The notes under the pieces: generated by a model
What the model was told of the DNA's origin: nothing
What the model saw: the letters and a program-made list of their open reading frames with translations, nothing else
Databases searched by the model: none
Translations under genes and position numbers: made by a program
DNA from: Bacillota bacterium
Lineage (GTDB): Bacteria; Bacillota_A; Clostridia; Lachnospirales; Bianqueaceae
DNA length: 7,546 nt
Reading direction: 5' to 3'
Assembly: GCA_017420625.1 (NCBI GenBank)
Contig: JAFOIR010000368.1
Coordinates: 1-7,546, forward strand
In this document: in pieces, positions 1-6,441 of the stretch
Position numbering within the stretch: the stretch's first letter is position 1
Layout of the letters: every line of letters starts with the position of its first letter

Positions 1-304
1 GACCGACTGGTCGGCGGCACTGAAATCAGCCGGATGCGTTGGTCAGATAATCAAGAACTCATGATTTTGACCGACCTGTCGGTCAAAATCATTGAAAACA
101 GTGTCTTCGACCGACGGCTGTCGGTCGAAAATACAATAATTCCCCACTTGACCGAAAATGTCGGTCAAATACGAGGAAAATCTTTTTGGCGACCGAAATA
201 TCCGAAAGGGTGTCGGTCGCCTTTATCTTTTTTCGCATTTTTGACCGACCTGTCGGTCAAAATAGAAATAGTGCTAAAAACGACCGACAGAGGGCGTCGG
301 TCGT
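1..304. repeat. Array of seven GACCGAC/GTCGGTC inverted repeats
   Basis: Seven inverted repeats share a core with left arm GACCGA (7 of 7 units, usually followed by C) and right arm GTCGGTC (6 of 7). Units: 1, 1-15 (5-bp core, loop TG, degenerate right end); 2, 61-92 (15-bp perfect arms, loop CT); 3, 106-129 (10 bp, loop GGCT); 4, 148-168 (8 bp, 5-nt loop); 5, 188-221 (9 bp, 16-nt loop with an inner hairpin); 6, 239-262 (11 bp, loop CT); 7, 280-304 (9 bp, 7-nt loop). Centres lie about 68, 41, 41, 46, 46 and 42 bp apart, and the linkers do not resemble each other. Beyond the core each unit has its own complementary flanks (TTC with GAA, GGC with GCC, AC with GT). Function is unknown. Candidates are a chain of RNA hairpins, a multi-site operator (TetR-family operators have similar cores), or a REP-like repeat cluster. 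The array may extend left of the window. Confidence 0.9.
188..236 (+). terminator. Possible hairpin terminator (array unit 5 plus T-tract)
   Basis: Unit 5 of the array has the strongest GC arms: GGCGACCGA at 188-196 pairs with TCGGTCGCC at 213-221. Its 16-nt loop contains a second short helix, 200-203 with 208-211 (one G-U pair), capped by GAAA at 204-207, a GNRA-type tetraloop if transcribed. A T-rich stretch, TTTATCTTTTTT, starts at 222. This has the form of an intrinsic terminator for + strand transcripts entering from the left. The T-tract is interrupted and does not follow the stem perfectly, so the call is tentative. The hairpin may simply be one element of the array. Confidence 0.35.
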
Positions 305-395
305 AAAAGAGAAAACCAACAAGTTTGCTCAAAGTCGCCAAACAAACACACAAAAAAGCCAAATTGACACAGAAAAACCCGGATGCCAGCCTGCT

Positions 396-419
396 TGATA
401 TAATGACTCCAGAATTCTG
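396..419 (+). promoter_or_regulatory. Candidate extended -10 promoter (P1) with adjacent palindrome
   Basis: A perfect TATAAT at 399-404 is preceded by TG at 396-397, giving an extended -10 element (TGNTATAAT). No good -35 lies 16-18 bp upstream. A TTGACA at 364-369 is 29 bp away, too far to pair with it. CAGAATTCTG at 410-419 is a perfect 10-bp palindrome over the expected start site and could be an operator or chance. The promoter would give a long leader for the gene at 494. Confidence 0.4.
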
Positions 420-431
420 CGAGGATAATCG

Positions 432-459
432 TTGACAAGCAGAGAAATTATGGTATTCT
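432..459 (+). promoter_or_regulatory. Sigma-70-type promoter (P2) for the 494-4634 operon
   Basis: TTGACA at 432-437 is separated by 16 bp from TATTCT at 454-459. TG at 451-452 makes the -10 extended (TGGTATTCT). Transcription would start near 466, about 28 nt before the ATG at 494. A strong ribosome binding site, AAAGGAGA at 478-485, follows. This is the best promoter before the first gene of the operon. Confidence 0.75.
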
Positions 460-493
460 GAAAACTATCAGAGAACGAAAGGAGACAGGATCG

Positions 494-1891
494 ATGTCAG
501 AATTTGAAAACATTCCCGAGAAAATCGAAGAAATGGCACAGGAAGAAATCGCTCAGGCTGAGGAAGCGGCTGAAGCGATAGAAGAAGTTGTCGAAGAAGT
601 CATAGAAACACCGACAGAGATTGCGGAAGAAGTAAAAGCCGATGTCGAAGCGGAAGTTTCGATGGGTGAAACCGTAGAGGTCGTCAGTGAAGCAGCAGAG
701 GAGGTCATCTCCCCGGCAGAGCCAGTCATCTCCCCGGCAGAGCCGGTCGTTCCGGAACTGGATCCTGCCGCTGACGCAGCCATGAACTTTATGAGAGAGA
801 CCGATGAATTTGCAACGGATTATCTGAAGGAGACAATGCCGGGCGTCGTGGTGGATGCACCGCCAGTTGAAGAGCCGATCGGTTCCAAACCCTTCGCACA
901 GGAGAATTTTGCTCCGGAACCCGTCGCGCAGAGCGAGCCCGCTCCCGCAGCACCGGTTCCCCCGGTCGAGGCACAGCCGGAAGCTGCATGGCAGCCGGTT
1001 CCTCCGGTACAACCCGCTCCGCAGCCCGTGCCGGCAGCACCGGTTCCCCCGGTACAGCCTGCACCACAACCCGCTCCGCAGCCCGTGCCGGCAGCTCCGA
1101 TTCCTCCGGTACAGCCCGCTCCGCAGAGCGCGCCGCAGGCAATGACGCCTCAGCAGCAGTTCCAGCAGTATCAACAGCAGCAGGGACAGAGAGCTGCGCA
1201 GATGAACCAGCAGTTCCAGCAGTATCAGCAAAGACAGGGCATTCCGGTTCCTCCGGAGTATCAGAGCCATCCGTATACCACTCAGCATCCGGCGCCGGAA
1301 GTCGGCGGTTTTGCTACCGGTTATACCGGCGGTGCAGATACAGCCTGGCAGTCTCAGCCGAACAATATCGATGCACAGCCGAATCCGTCCTATGCACAGC
1401 AAATGGGACCGCAGAATCCTTCTGAAACACAGAACAGTCCGTACAGCCAGGCAGGCGGCTTCTCGACCGGTTATGTACCCGGACAGCCGACCTCTGCAGA
1501 AGGACGCGGATCTTTCGGTGATTTTGCAAACGCTTCTCAGCCGGCCAGCCCTTACGGCCAGCCGAATTACAATTATCAGCAGCCCTATCAGACAAAGAGT
1601 TCTTCAGAGGATCCCGGCTATACGATGTCCCTGATCTCCATGATCTGCGGTATCGTCAGCTGCGCGATGTTCTGGATGCATATCGGCGGAATCTTTGCTC
1701 TGCTCAGCGGAGTCGCAGCTATCATCCTGGGCATCATGTCCGGCAAAAAATCCCTCACCGGCAAACGCAACGGCATGGCAACCACCGGTCTGATCTGCGG
1801 TATCATCGGTATTTCGCTTACCGTGATCGCACTCGCCTGCTGGGCTTGTGCCTGCTCGTACCTGGCCAGCGGCCTGGGCGGCATGTATTGA
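494..1891 (+). CDS. Pro/Gln-rich membrane protein with C-terminal DUF4190-like domain
   Basis: The protein has 465 residues and starts at an ATG 8 nt after AAAGGAGA. Residues 1-75 are strongly acidic and Glu/Ala/Val-rich, probably helical, followed by a duplicated VISPAEP heptad (71-84). Residues 145-215 are Pro/Ala/Val/Gln-rich with repeated PVPPVQPAPQ-like units. Residues 219-248 are Gln-rich with QQFQQYQQ twice (221-228, 239-246). Residues 250-375 are low-complexity Gly/Ser/Tyr/Gln/Pro with two GGF(A/S)TGY motifs (271, 321). The C-terminus has three hydrophobic segments (about 379-395, 398-416, 428-452) with the GIxxGIxxI style and a basic connecting loop (GKKSLTGKRNGMA, 417-429) typical of DUF4190 proteins. 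No N-terminal signal peptide is visible, so the long disordered part may face the cytoplasm; topology is inferred. The role is unknown; a scaffold or envelope-associated protein is possible. It is first in the operon, with the Lgt-like gene starting 9 nt after its stop. Confidence 0.9.
   Translation: MSEFENIPEKIEEMAQEEIAQAEEAAEAIEEVVEEVIETPTEIAEEVKADVEAEVSMGETVEVVSEAAEEVISPAEPVISPAEPVVPELDPAADAAMNFMRETDEFATDYLKETMPGVVVDAPPVEEPIGSKPFAQENFAPEPVAQSEPAPAAPVPPVEAQPEAAWQPVPPVQPAPQPVPAAPVPPVQPAPQPAPQPVPAAPIPPVQPAPQSAPQAMTPQQQFQQYQQQQGQRAAQMNQQFQQYQQRQGIPVPPEYQSHPYTTQHPAPEVGGFATGYTGGADTAWQSQPNNIDAQPNPSYAQQMGPQNPSETQNSPYSQAGGFSTGYVPGQPTSAEGRGSFGDFANASQPASPYGQPNYNYQQPYQTKSSSEDPGYTMSLISMICGIVSCAMFWMHIGGIFALLSGVAAIILGIMSGKKSLTGKRNGMATTGLICGIIGISLTVIALACWACACSYLASGLGGMY
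704..744 (+). repeat. In-frame 20-nt tandem duplication within the DUF4190 gene
   Basis: The 20 bases at 704-723 recur exactly at 725-744, a 21-nt period (7 codons), encoding VISPAEP twice. The identity at DNA level, including third positions, suggests recent duplication by slippage. Confidence 0.9.
1009..1095 (+). repeat. In-frame 30-nt direct repeat in the proline-rich region
   Basis: The 30 bases at 1009-1038 recur exactly at 1066-1095, a 57-nt offset (19 codons). They encode the repeating QPAPQPVPAAP block and sit within looser repeats covering roughly 990-1130. The frame is kept, so the region probably expands and contracts between strains. Confidence 0.85.
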
Positions 1892-1900
1892 TCGTTGCTT

Positions 1901-2734
1901 ATGGCACCTTATATTGAAATTCTAGGAAGACAGCTCCCCACCTATGGCCTCCTGGCCCTGGTGGGGATGCTTCTTAGCGGGTGGTTTGCCGAACATCAGG
2001 CCGTCAAACACGGAGAGCATCCTTTCTATATGATCGAGATGCTGCTGATCGCACTCATCGGTACCATGATCGGCGGTCATCTGCTCTATGCCATTACAAA
2101 CCTGAAGCATTTCGGTGAATGGAGCATTTTCACCCTCTTTGGCGGAATGGTGTATTTCGGCGGACTTTACGGCGGGATCGCGGCCGGTTACTGGTGGGTC
2201 AGACGTAAAAAATACCGGCTGGCGCTCTATGCGGACATTTCCGCCATGGCGCTTCCCCTCTTCCATACATTTGGCCGGATCGGCTGCTTCTTCGGCGGCT
2301 GCTGCTACGGCATCCCCTGGGAGCACGGCATCCTCTATCACAGCCCGGAGATCCCGGCGGATCAGATCGTGCGCCGCTTTCCTGTTCAGCTTCTGGAGTC
2401 GGCGCTGGTTTTTCTGCTTTTTCTGACGCTTTACTTTGTCTTTTATCGTGTCACACCAAAAAGCAGTGAAAAACAGAAAAGCCGGACGAACCGATTCCGC
2501 GGCCATCTGCTGGAGCTGTATCTGGGAAGTTACTCGGTGATTCGCTTTTTGGATGAATTCCTTCGGGGCGATGCGATCCGAGGTCACCTCGGACCGTTTT
2601 CCACATCCCAGTGGATCAGCCTCGTCACGTTGATAGGCTTGGTAATTGTACAAATGGTACGTAAAAATACAACAAGGAGAAAGCAAGATGGAACGGAAAT
2701 TTCCCAACCTGTGCAAGCCGATCCGGATCGGTAA
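1901..2734 (+). CDS. lgt: Prolipoprotein diacylglyceryl transferase (Lgt) family protein, variant active site
   Basis: Lgt transfers diacylglycerol from phosphatidylglycerol to the lipobox cysteine of prolipoproteins at the membrane. From the ATG at 1901 the protein has 277 residues, close to the usual Lgt length, with several hydrophobic segments. Family features are YGLLALVG (15-22), GGMVYFGGLYGG (81-92), HTFGRIGCFFGGCCYG (122-137), and YSVIRFLDEFLRGD (211-224), whose Arg215 and Glu219 match E. coli R239 and E243. Arg126 matches R143 and Tyr15 probably Y26. Positions matching E. coli N146 and E151 are both Cys (129, 134), and the H103 position is Phe86. Such CCYG variants occur in Clostridia and are usually annotated as Lgt family, but activity is not certain. 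An in-frame TTG at 1895 is an alternative start. I prefer ATG because MAPYIEILG fits the family; no clear ribosome binding site precedes it, so coupling to the upstream stop at 1889-1891 is likely. The 3' end overlaps the next gene by 47 nt. Confidence 0.82.
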   Translation: MAPYIEILGRQLPTYGLLALVGMLLSGWFAEHQAVKHGEHPFYMIEMLLIALIGTMIGGHLLYAITNLKHFGEWSIFTLFGGMVYFGGLYGGIAAGYWWVRRKKYRLALYADISAMALPLFHTFGRIGCFFGGCCYGIPWEHGILYHSPEIPADQIVRRFPVQLLESALVFLLFLTLYFVFYRVTPKSSEKQKSRTNRFRGHLLELYLGSYSVIRFLDEFLRGDAIRGHLGPFSTSQWISLVTLIGLVIVQMVRKNTTRRKQDGTEISQPVQADPDR

Positions 2735-4634
2735 TGTCTGGTATCGCAACCGGATGTTTTCTACCCCCATGGGCGGAACAGATATCGAAAACGACGGCTG
2801 CATCGGACCAAAATCTACAGCATTTTATGAGTATCGTGCGAAAGGAGGCGCCGCAGCCGTCACAGTCAGTGAGCTGATGGTGCATCCCGCCACGGATGGC
2901 AGCCATGCCTATCATCTGGACGAGAGCATTTTGAATTCCCTTGCCAAAGCGACCTACACGGCCGATGCGATCCGTCGGCATGGTGCGATTCCCAGCATGG
3001 AGTTATCTCATTCCGGAATGTTTGCCGGAACCTATATGACGGACAAGAACAAGTCCCATGGACTTGCTCAGTGGTCAGCCGACGACGGCGTTCGGGCAGA
3101 CGGCGTGCCGTACAAGGCACTCAGCAAAGAACAGATCCAGGAGATCGTCGCAGCCTATGGACATGTGGCTGGCCTTTGTAAAAGAGCCGGATTTGAAATG
3201 GTCATGGTCCATGCAGGCCACGGATGGCTGCTGAACCAGTTCCTGACGCCTATGTACAATCATCGTACGGACGAGTACGGCGGAAGCACCGAAAACCGCT
3301 GCCGTTTTACCATTGAAGTATTGAAAGCAGTACGCGCGGCTGTCGGCCCCGGGTTCCCGATCGAGCTGCGCCTGTCCGGTGCGGAGTTCGTCCCGGAGGG
3401 ATATGATCTGGATGAAGGTATCCGGATCGCGAAGATCCTGGAGCCCTATGTCGATCTGCTCCATGTGACAGCTGGTACTTATCAGCGTACCTTCGGCATC
3501 ACACATCCGAGCATGTTTGAGGATCATGGACGAAATGTTTATCTTGCTGCTGAGATCAAAAAGCATGTATCCGTCCCGGTGGCAACTCTTGGCGGACTGA
3601 CGGATCCGGAACAGATGGAAGAGATCATCGCCTCCGGTCAAGCGGATATCGTTGAGATGGGCCGGCAGCTGCTGGCAGATCCGTTCCTTCCGCAGAAGGT
3701 AATGGAGAACCGCGAGGAAGAGATCGTTCACTGCATGCGCTGCTTTGTCTGCATGTCGGAGCGGGCAGCGACCAGTACTCGCCGCTGTGCTGTCAATCCG
3801 ATCATCGGACGGGAAGATGAAGGGATGGAGATCATACCGGCACCGGTCAAAAAGCGGGTGTTGATTGCAGGCGGCGGCCCCGGTGGCCTTTATGCTGCCT
3901 ATACAGCGGCCCGTCGCGGGCATGATGTTCTTCTGTGCGAAAAGGAAGACCGCGTAGGCGGCATTCTGAAGAGTGAAGAAGTACTTCCCTTCAAGCAGGA
4001 AATGTTCCGTCTGGGCGACAGCTTACGGATACTGGCTGAAAAAGCAGGTGCCAAGATCCTTACCGGCCAGGAAGTAACGAAAGAATTTGCTGAAGCCTAT
4101 CAACCGGATGCACTGATCATTGCGGTGGGCTCTTCTCCGCTTCGTCCGGCGATCCCGGGACTGGATGGGGAAAACGTGATAGTGGTCAATGACCTGTATA
4201 AACATGAGAAACCTGTCACAGACAGCGTAGTTGTCTTTGGCGGCGGAATTTCCGGTGCAGAATGTGCGGTTCATATGGGAATGGAAGGCAAACAGGTCCA
4301 TCTTGTCGAGATGAGAGATGACGTGGCCCTCGATGCGGTCATCCGCCAGCGGCCGCTGCTTCTGGAAAAACTTGGAAAGTTCTGTACGGTACACACCGGA
4401 TACCGCGGCCTGGAAGTGACCAGTGAGGGTATCTGGTGCGAAACGAAGGCAGGAGAAAAAGTTCTCGTTCCGGGAACGACGGTCATCTGTGCCCTTGGAC
4501 AGCGGCCGAATCAGAAGATCGTGGAAGAACTGATCGACTGTGCACCCTTCGTCCGCGTGATCGGAGATGCCAACAGCGTTGGTACCATCACCAAGGCTAC
4601 CTATCAGGGACATCACGCAGCACTGGATATCTGA
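2688..4634 (+). CDS. FMN/4Fe-4S/FAD oxidoreductase, old yellow enzyme family (2,4-dienoyl-CoA reductase/BaiCD-like)
   Basis: The protein has 648 residues from an ATG preceded by AAGGAG (2674-2679); an upstream in-frame ATG at 2646 lacks such a site. Residues 1-345 form the FMN-binding TIM barrel: MELSHSGMFAG (104-114), VHAGHGWLLNQFLTP (174-188), NHRTDEYGGSTENRCRF (191-207), and the phosphate-binding strand MGRQLLADP (324-332). Cys349, 352, 355 and 367 followed by VNP would hold a 4Fe-4S cluster. A dinucleotide fold follows (VLIAGGGPGG, 391-400), then a second one inserted in it (VVVFGGGISGAE, 514-525), and a C-terminal FAD motif with GDA at 626-628. Electrons would pass from NAD(P)H through FAD and the cluster to FMN to reduce an activated C=C bond. 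Relatives include bacterial 2,4-dienoyl-CoA reductase, clostridial enoate reductases and bile-acid BaiCD/BaiH. The substrate cannot be told from sequence. No signal peptide is present, so it is cytoplasmic. It is the last gene before a terminator. Confidence 0.92.
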   Translation: MERKFPNLCKPIRIGNVWYRNRMFSTPMGGTDIENDGCIGPKSTAFYEYRAKGGAAAVTVSELMVHPATDGSHAYHLDESILNSLAKATYTADAIRRHGAIPSMELSHSGMFAGTYMTDKNKSHGLAQWSADDGVRADGVPYKALSKEQIQEIVAAYGHVAGLCKRAGFEMVMVHAGHGWLLNQFLTPMYNHRTDEYGGSTENRCRFTIEVLKAVRAAVGPGFPIELRLSGAEFVPEGYDLDEGIRIAKILEPYVDLLHVTAGTYQRTFGITHPSMFEDHGRNVYLAAEIKKHVSVPVATLGGLTDPEQMEEIIASGQADIVEMGRQLLADPFLPQKVMENREEEIVHCMRCFVCMSERAATSTRRCAVNPIIGREDEGMEIIPAPVKKRVLIAGGGPGGLYAAYTAARRGHDVLLCEKEDRVGGILKSEEVLPFKQEMFRLGDSLRILAEKAGAKILTGQEVTKEFAEAYQPDALIIAVGSSPLRPAIPGLDGENVIVVNDLYKHEKPVTDSVVVFGGGISGAECAVHMGMEGKQVHLVEMRDDVALDAVIRQRPLLLEKLGKFCTVHTGYRGLEVTSEGIWCETKAGEKVLVPGTTVICALGQRPNQKIVEELIDCAPFVRVIGDANSVGTITKATYQGHHAALDI

Positions 4635-4651
4635 TCAGTGACAAAGTGCTG

Positions 4652-4707
4652 TGAAAAAAGCGTCCGGAAAATCGCCTTTTAAAGCGATCTTCCGGACGCT
4701 TGTTTTT
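4652..4707. terminator. Bidirectional intrinsic terminator between convergent genes
   Basis: A 12-bp stem (4658-4669 with 4690-4701) continues, after one mismatch, into a further 5 bp (4671-4675 with 4684-4688) closed by an 8-nt loop. On the + strand it is followed by TTTTT at 4703-4707. On the - strand the A-run at 4654-4659 becomes TTTTTT after the stem. It therefore serves both the oxidoreductase gene ending at 4634 and the peptidase gene ending at 4714. Confidence 0.92.
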
Positions 4708-4713
4708 GTGTTC

Positions 4714-6417
4714 TTATTCGATCCCGGTCATGTCGTAGGCATCGAGCCATTTCTTGGCAGCTTCGGCAACTGTCTTTAAGGTATCGCCTTCGAAGGGACT
4801 GTCCATACCGGCGTTCTTCAGAAGATCGGTGAAAGTATGGGTGCCGCCCTGCTTCGTGTAGGCCATGTAATGAGCCCAGGCATTCTTGAAATCGGACTGG
4901 ATCATTGCCCAGTATTCGAGAGAAACGGTCTGTGCCAGACAGTAGTCGATGTAGTAAAGCGGAGAGGTATAGATGTGCAGCTGCCTCTGCCAGCCTTCGC
5001 CTTCTGAGTAGAACGGGATGTCGCCGTCCAGCTTCTGCCAGGGCATGTAGATGCCGAGCAACTCTTTCCAGGCAGCGTGACGTTTCGCCGGCGTATATTT
5101 CGGATGCTCATAAACGACGTGCTGGAAGTGATCGACCATCGTTCCGTAGGGGATGAAGGTCAGGGCTTCGGCCAGATGGCTGTAGTAGAATTTACGGGTG
5201 TCTTTGCCGAAGAAACCTTCTGCCCAGGGCCAGGCGAAGAATTCCATGCTCATGGAATGAACTTCGCAGGCTTCCATACTGGGCCAGCAATATTCGGCGG
5301 GAACACGGTCAACGTTTTCCCAGGCAGCAAAGGCATGACCGGCTTCGTGGGTGACCACCGAAACGTCGCCCTGGGTACCATTGAAGTTCGCGAAGATGAA
5401 GGGCACGGAATAATCCGGGAAACCGGTGCAGTAGCCGCCGGCCTGCTTGCCGTCCTTCGCCAGGACATCCAGCAGTTCATCGTCCATCATTCTTTTGAAG
5501 AAGACAGCCGTCTCAGGGGAAAGCTCCGTATAGAATTTCAAACCGTGTGCCAGGATATCGTCTGCACTGCCGCAGGGGCGCGGATTGCCGGAACGGAACT
5601 CCAGCGCGTTGTCAGCAAAGCTCATCGGATAAGTCTTGCCCAGACGCTCTGCCTGATGATGATAGATCTCATCCGCAATGGGAACGATGTACCGGATGAC
5701 TGCTTCGCGGAATTTTGCCACATCTTCCTTTGTATAGCAGTTGCGGTTCATCCGGTAATAGCCGAGCGGCAGGTAGTTCTCGTAGCCAAGCTTTTTGCCC
5801 ATCTGATCACGCAGATGAACGAGTTCGTCGTAGATCCGGTCAAGCTCTGCCTGATGCTCCTTGTACCAGGTTCCGTCCGCTTTCCAGGCAGCCAGACGTA
5901 CCGCGTCGTCGGCACCGGTCTTGAAGGGACCAAGCTGAGCGAGTGTATAGGTCTTTCCCTCAAAAGGAACCTGCGCACTGGCGATCAGTTTGCTGTATTC
6001 CATCGTCAGCTCATTTTCTTTCTGCAGTTCAGGAATGATCTCCGGGGAGAAAGATTTGAGCGCGATCTCAGCATTGACAAACATCAGATCGCCGTATTCC
6101 TTCTCAAAATCCGGACGGAAAGGAGACTCCAGAAGAGCCTTGGTAAAGGCCTGGGAATATTCAGCAAGCTCTGGCGATGCAGAAGCCCAGAACTTGGCTT
6201 CTTCTTCGTAGAAAGCGTCGCGGGTATCGATACTGTGACGCACTTCGGCCAGGCTGGAGAGTGTGCTGATGTGGCGGCCCAGCTGATCATTGGCCAGGAA
6301 AATATTCCGGGCAGCCTCATAGTTCTCCGCTTTTTTCAGGTTTTCCGTCTGTTCCTGGAGCTGCTTTTTAATCGCTTCCACGTCCGGACGCTCATAGGGC
6401 ATGTCTTTGAATTTCAT
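4714..6417 (-). CDS. M3 family oligoendopeptidase (zinc metallopeptidase)
   Basis: The protein has 567 residues and hydrolyses short peptides in the cytoplasm; no signal peptide is seen. The zinc site is HEAGH at residues 357-361, with Glu385 in the following MEACEVHSMSMEF segment as likely third ligand. A C-terminal HIYTSPLYYIDY (481-492) matches the conserved substrate-binding His/Tyr region of M3 enzymes. The length and the spread of motifs resemble the M3 subfamily related to, but distinct from, classical PepF. The N-terminal half is helical and charged. The start is the ATG at 6417-6415, preceded on the - strand by GAGAGGAG (6431-6424). The open frame continues upstream through the tRNA-Pro gene, so longer starts are wrong. 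It is convergent with the oxidoreductase gene and lies downstream of tRNA-Pro on the same strand. No clear promoter is visible between the tRNA terminator and the start codon. Confidence 0.94.
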   Translation of the reverse strand: MKFKDMPYERPDVEAIKKQLQEQTENLKKAENYEAARNIFLANDQLGRHISTLSSLAEVRHSIDTRDAFYEEEAKFWASASPELAEYSQAFTKALLESPFRPDFEKEYGDLMFVNAEIALKSFSPEIIPELQKENELTMEYSKLIASAQVPFEGKTYTLAQLGPFKTGADDAVRLAAWKADGTWYKEHQAELDRIYDELVHLRDQMGKKLGYENYLPLGYYRMNRNCYTKEDVAKFREAVIRYIVPIADEIYHHQAERLGKTYPMSFADNALEFRSGNPRPCGSADDILAHGLKFYTELSPETAVFFKRMMDDELLDVLAKDGKQAGGYCTGFPDYSVPFIFANFNGTQGDVSVVTHEAGHAFAAWENVDRVPAEYCWPSMEACEVHSMSMEFFAWPWAEGFFGKDTRKFYYSHLAEALTFIPYGTMVDHFQHVVYEHPKYTPAKRHAAWKELLGIYMPWQKLDGDIPFYSEGEGWQRQLHIYTSPLYYIDYCLAQTVSLEYWAMIQSDFKNAWAHYMAYTKQGGTHTFTDLLKNAGMDSPFEGDTLKTVAEAAKKWLDAYDMTGIE

Positions 6418-6441
6418 GGATAACTCCTCTCTTCTCTTTGA

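Noticed and set aside
1..304. CRISPR array
   Set aside because: The repeats are short palindromes with variable arms and loops, and the linkers are only 13-19 nt, so there are no constant repeats with spacers of about 30 nt and no cas genes.
1..304. Integron attC sites or transposon ends
   Set aside because: No integrase or transposase is in view, no attC-type core sites are seen, and the spacing is too short for gene cassettes.
34..306. Open frame of 90 codons across the palindrome array, with TDLSVKI repeated
   Set aside because: The repeated peptide is only the translation of the palindrome core. There is no ribosome binding site or recognisable fold.
165..362. 65-codon - strand frame across the array and leader
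   Set aside because: It also reads through the repeat cores, has no ribosome binding site and no family resemblance.
364..404. TTGACA at 364 paired with TATAAT at 399 as a standard promoter
   Set aside because: The 29-bp spacing is too long for sigma-70; the TATAAT is better read as an extended -10.
1922..2803. 293-codon - strand frame opposite the Lgt-like gene
   Set aside because: It is a shadow of a gene with clear family motifs and ignores the junction with the next gene.
3075..3923. 282-codon - strand frame opposite the oxidoreductase
   Set aside because: The + strand has all expected flavoenzyme motifs; the antisense frame has none.
5077..6423. 448-codon + strand frame antisense to the M3 peptidase
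   Set aside because: The opposite strand encodes a protein with HEAGH and other M3 motifs. The antisense frame has no ribosome binding site or recognisable domain and arises from codon bias.
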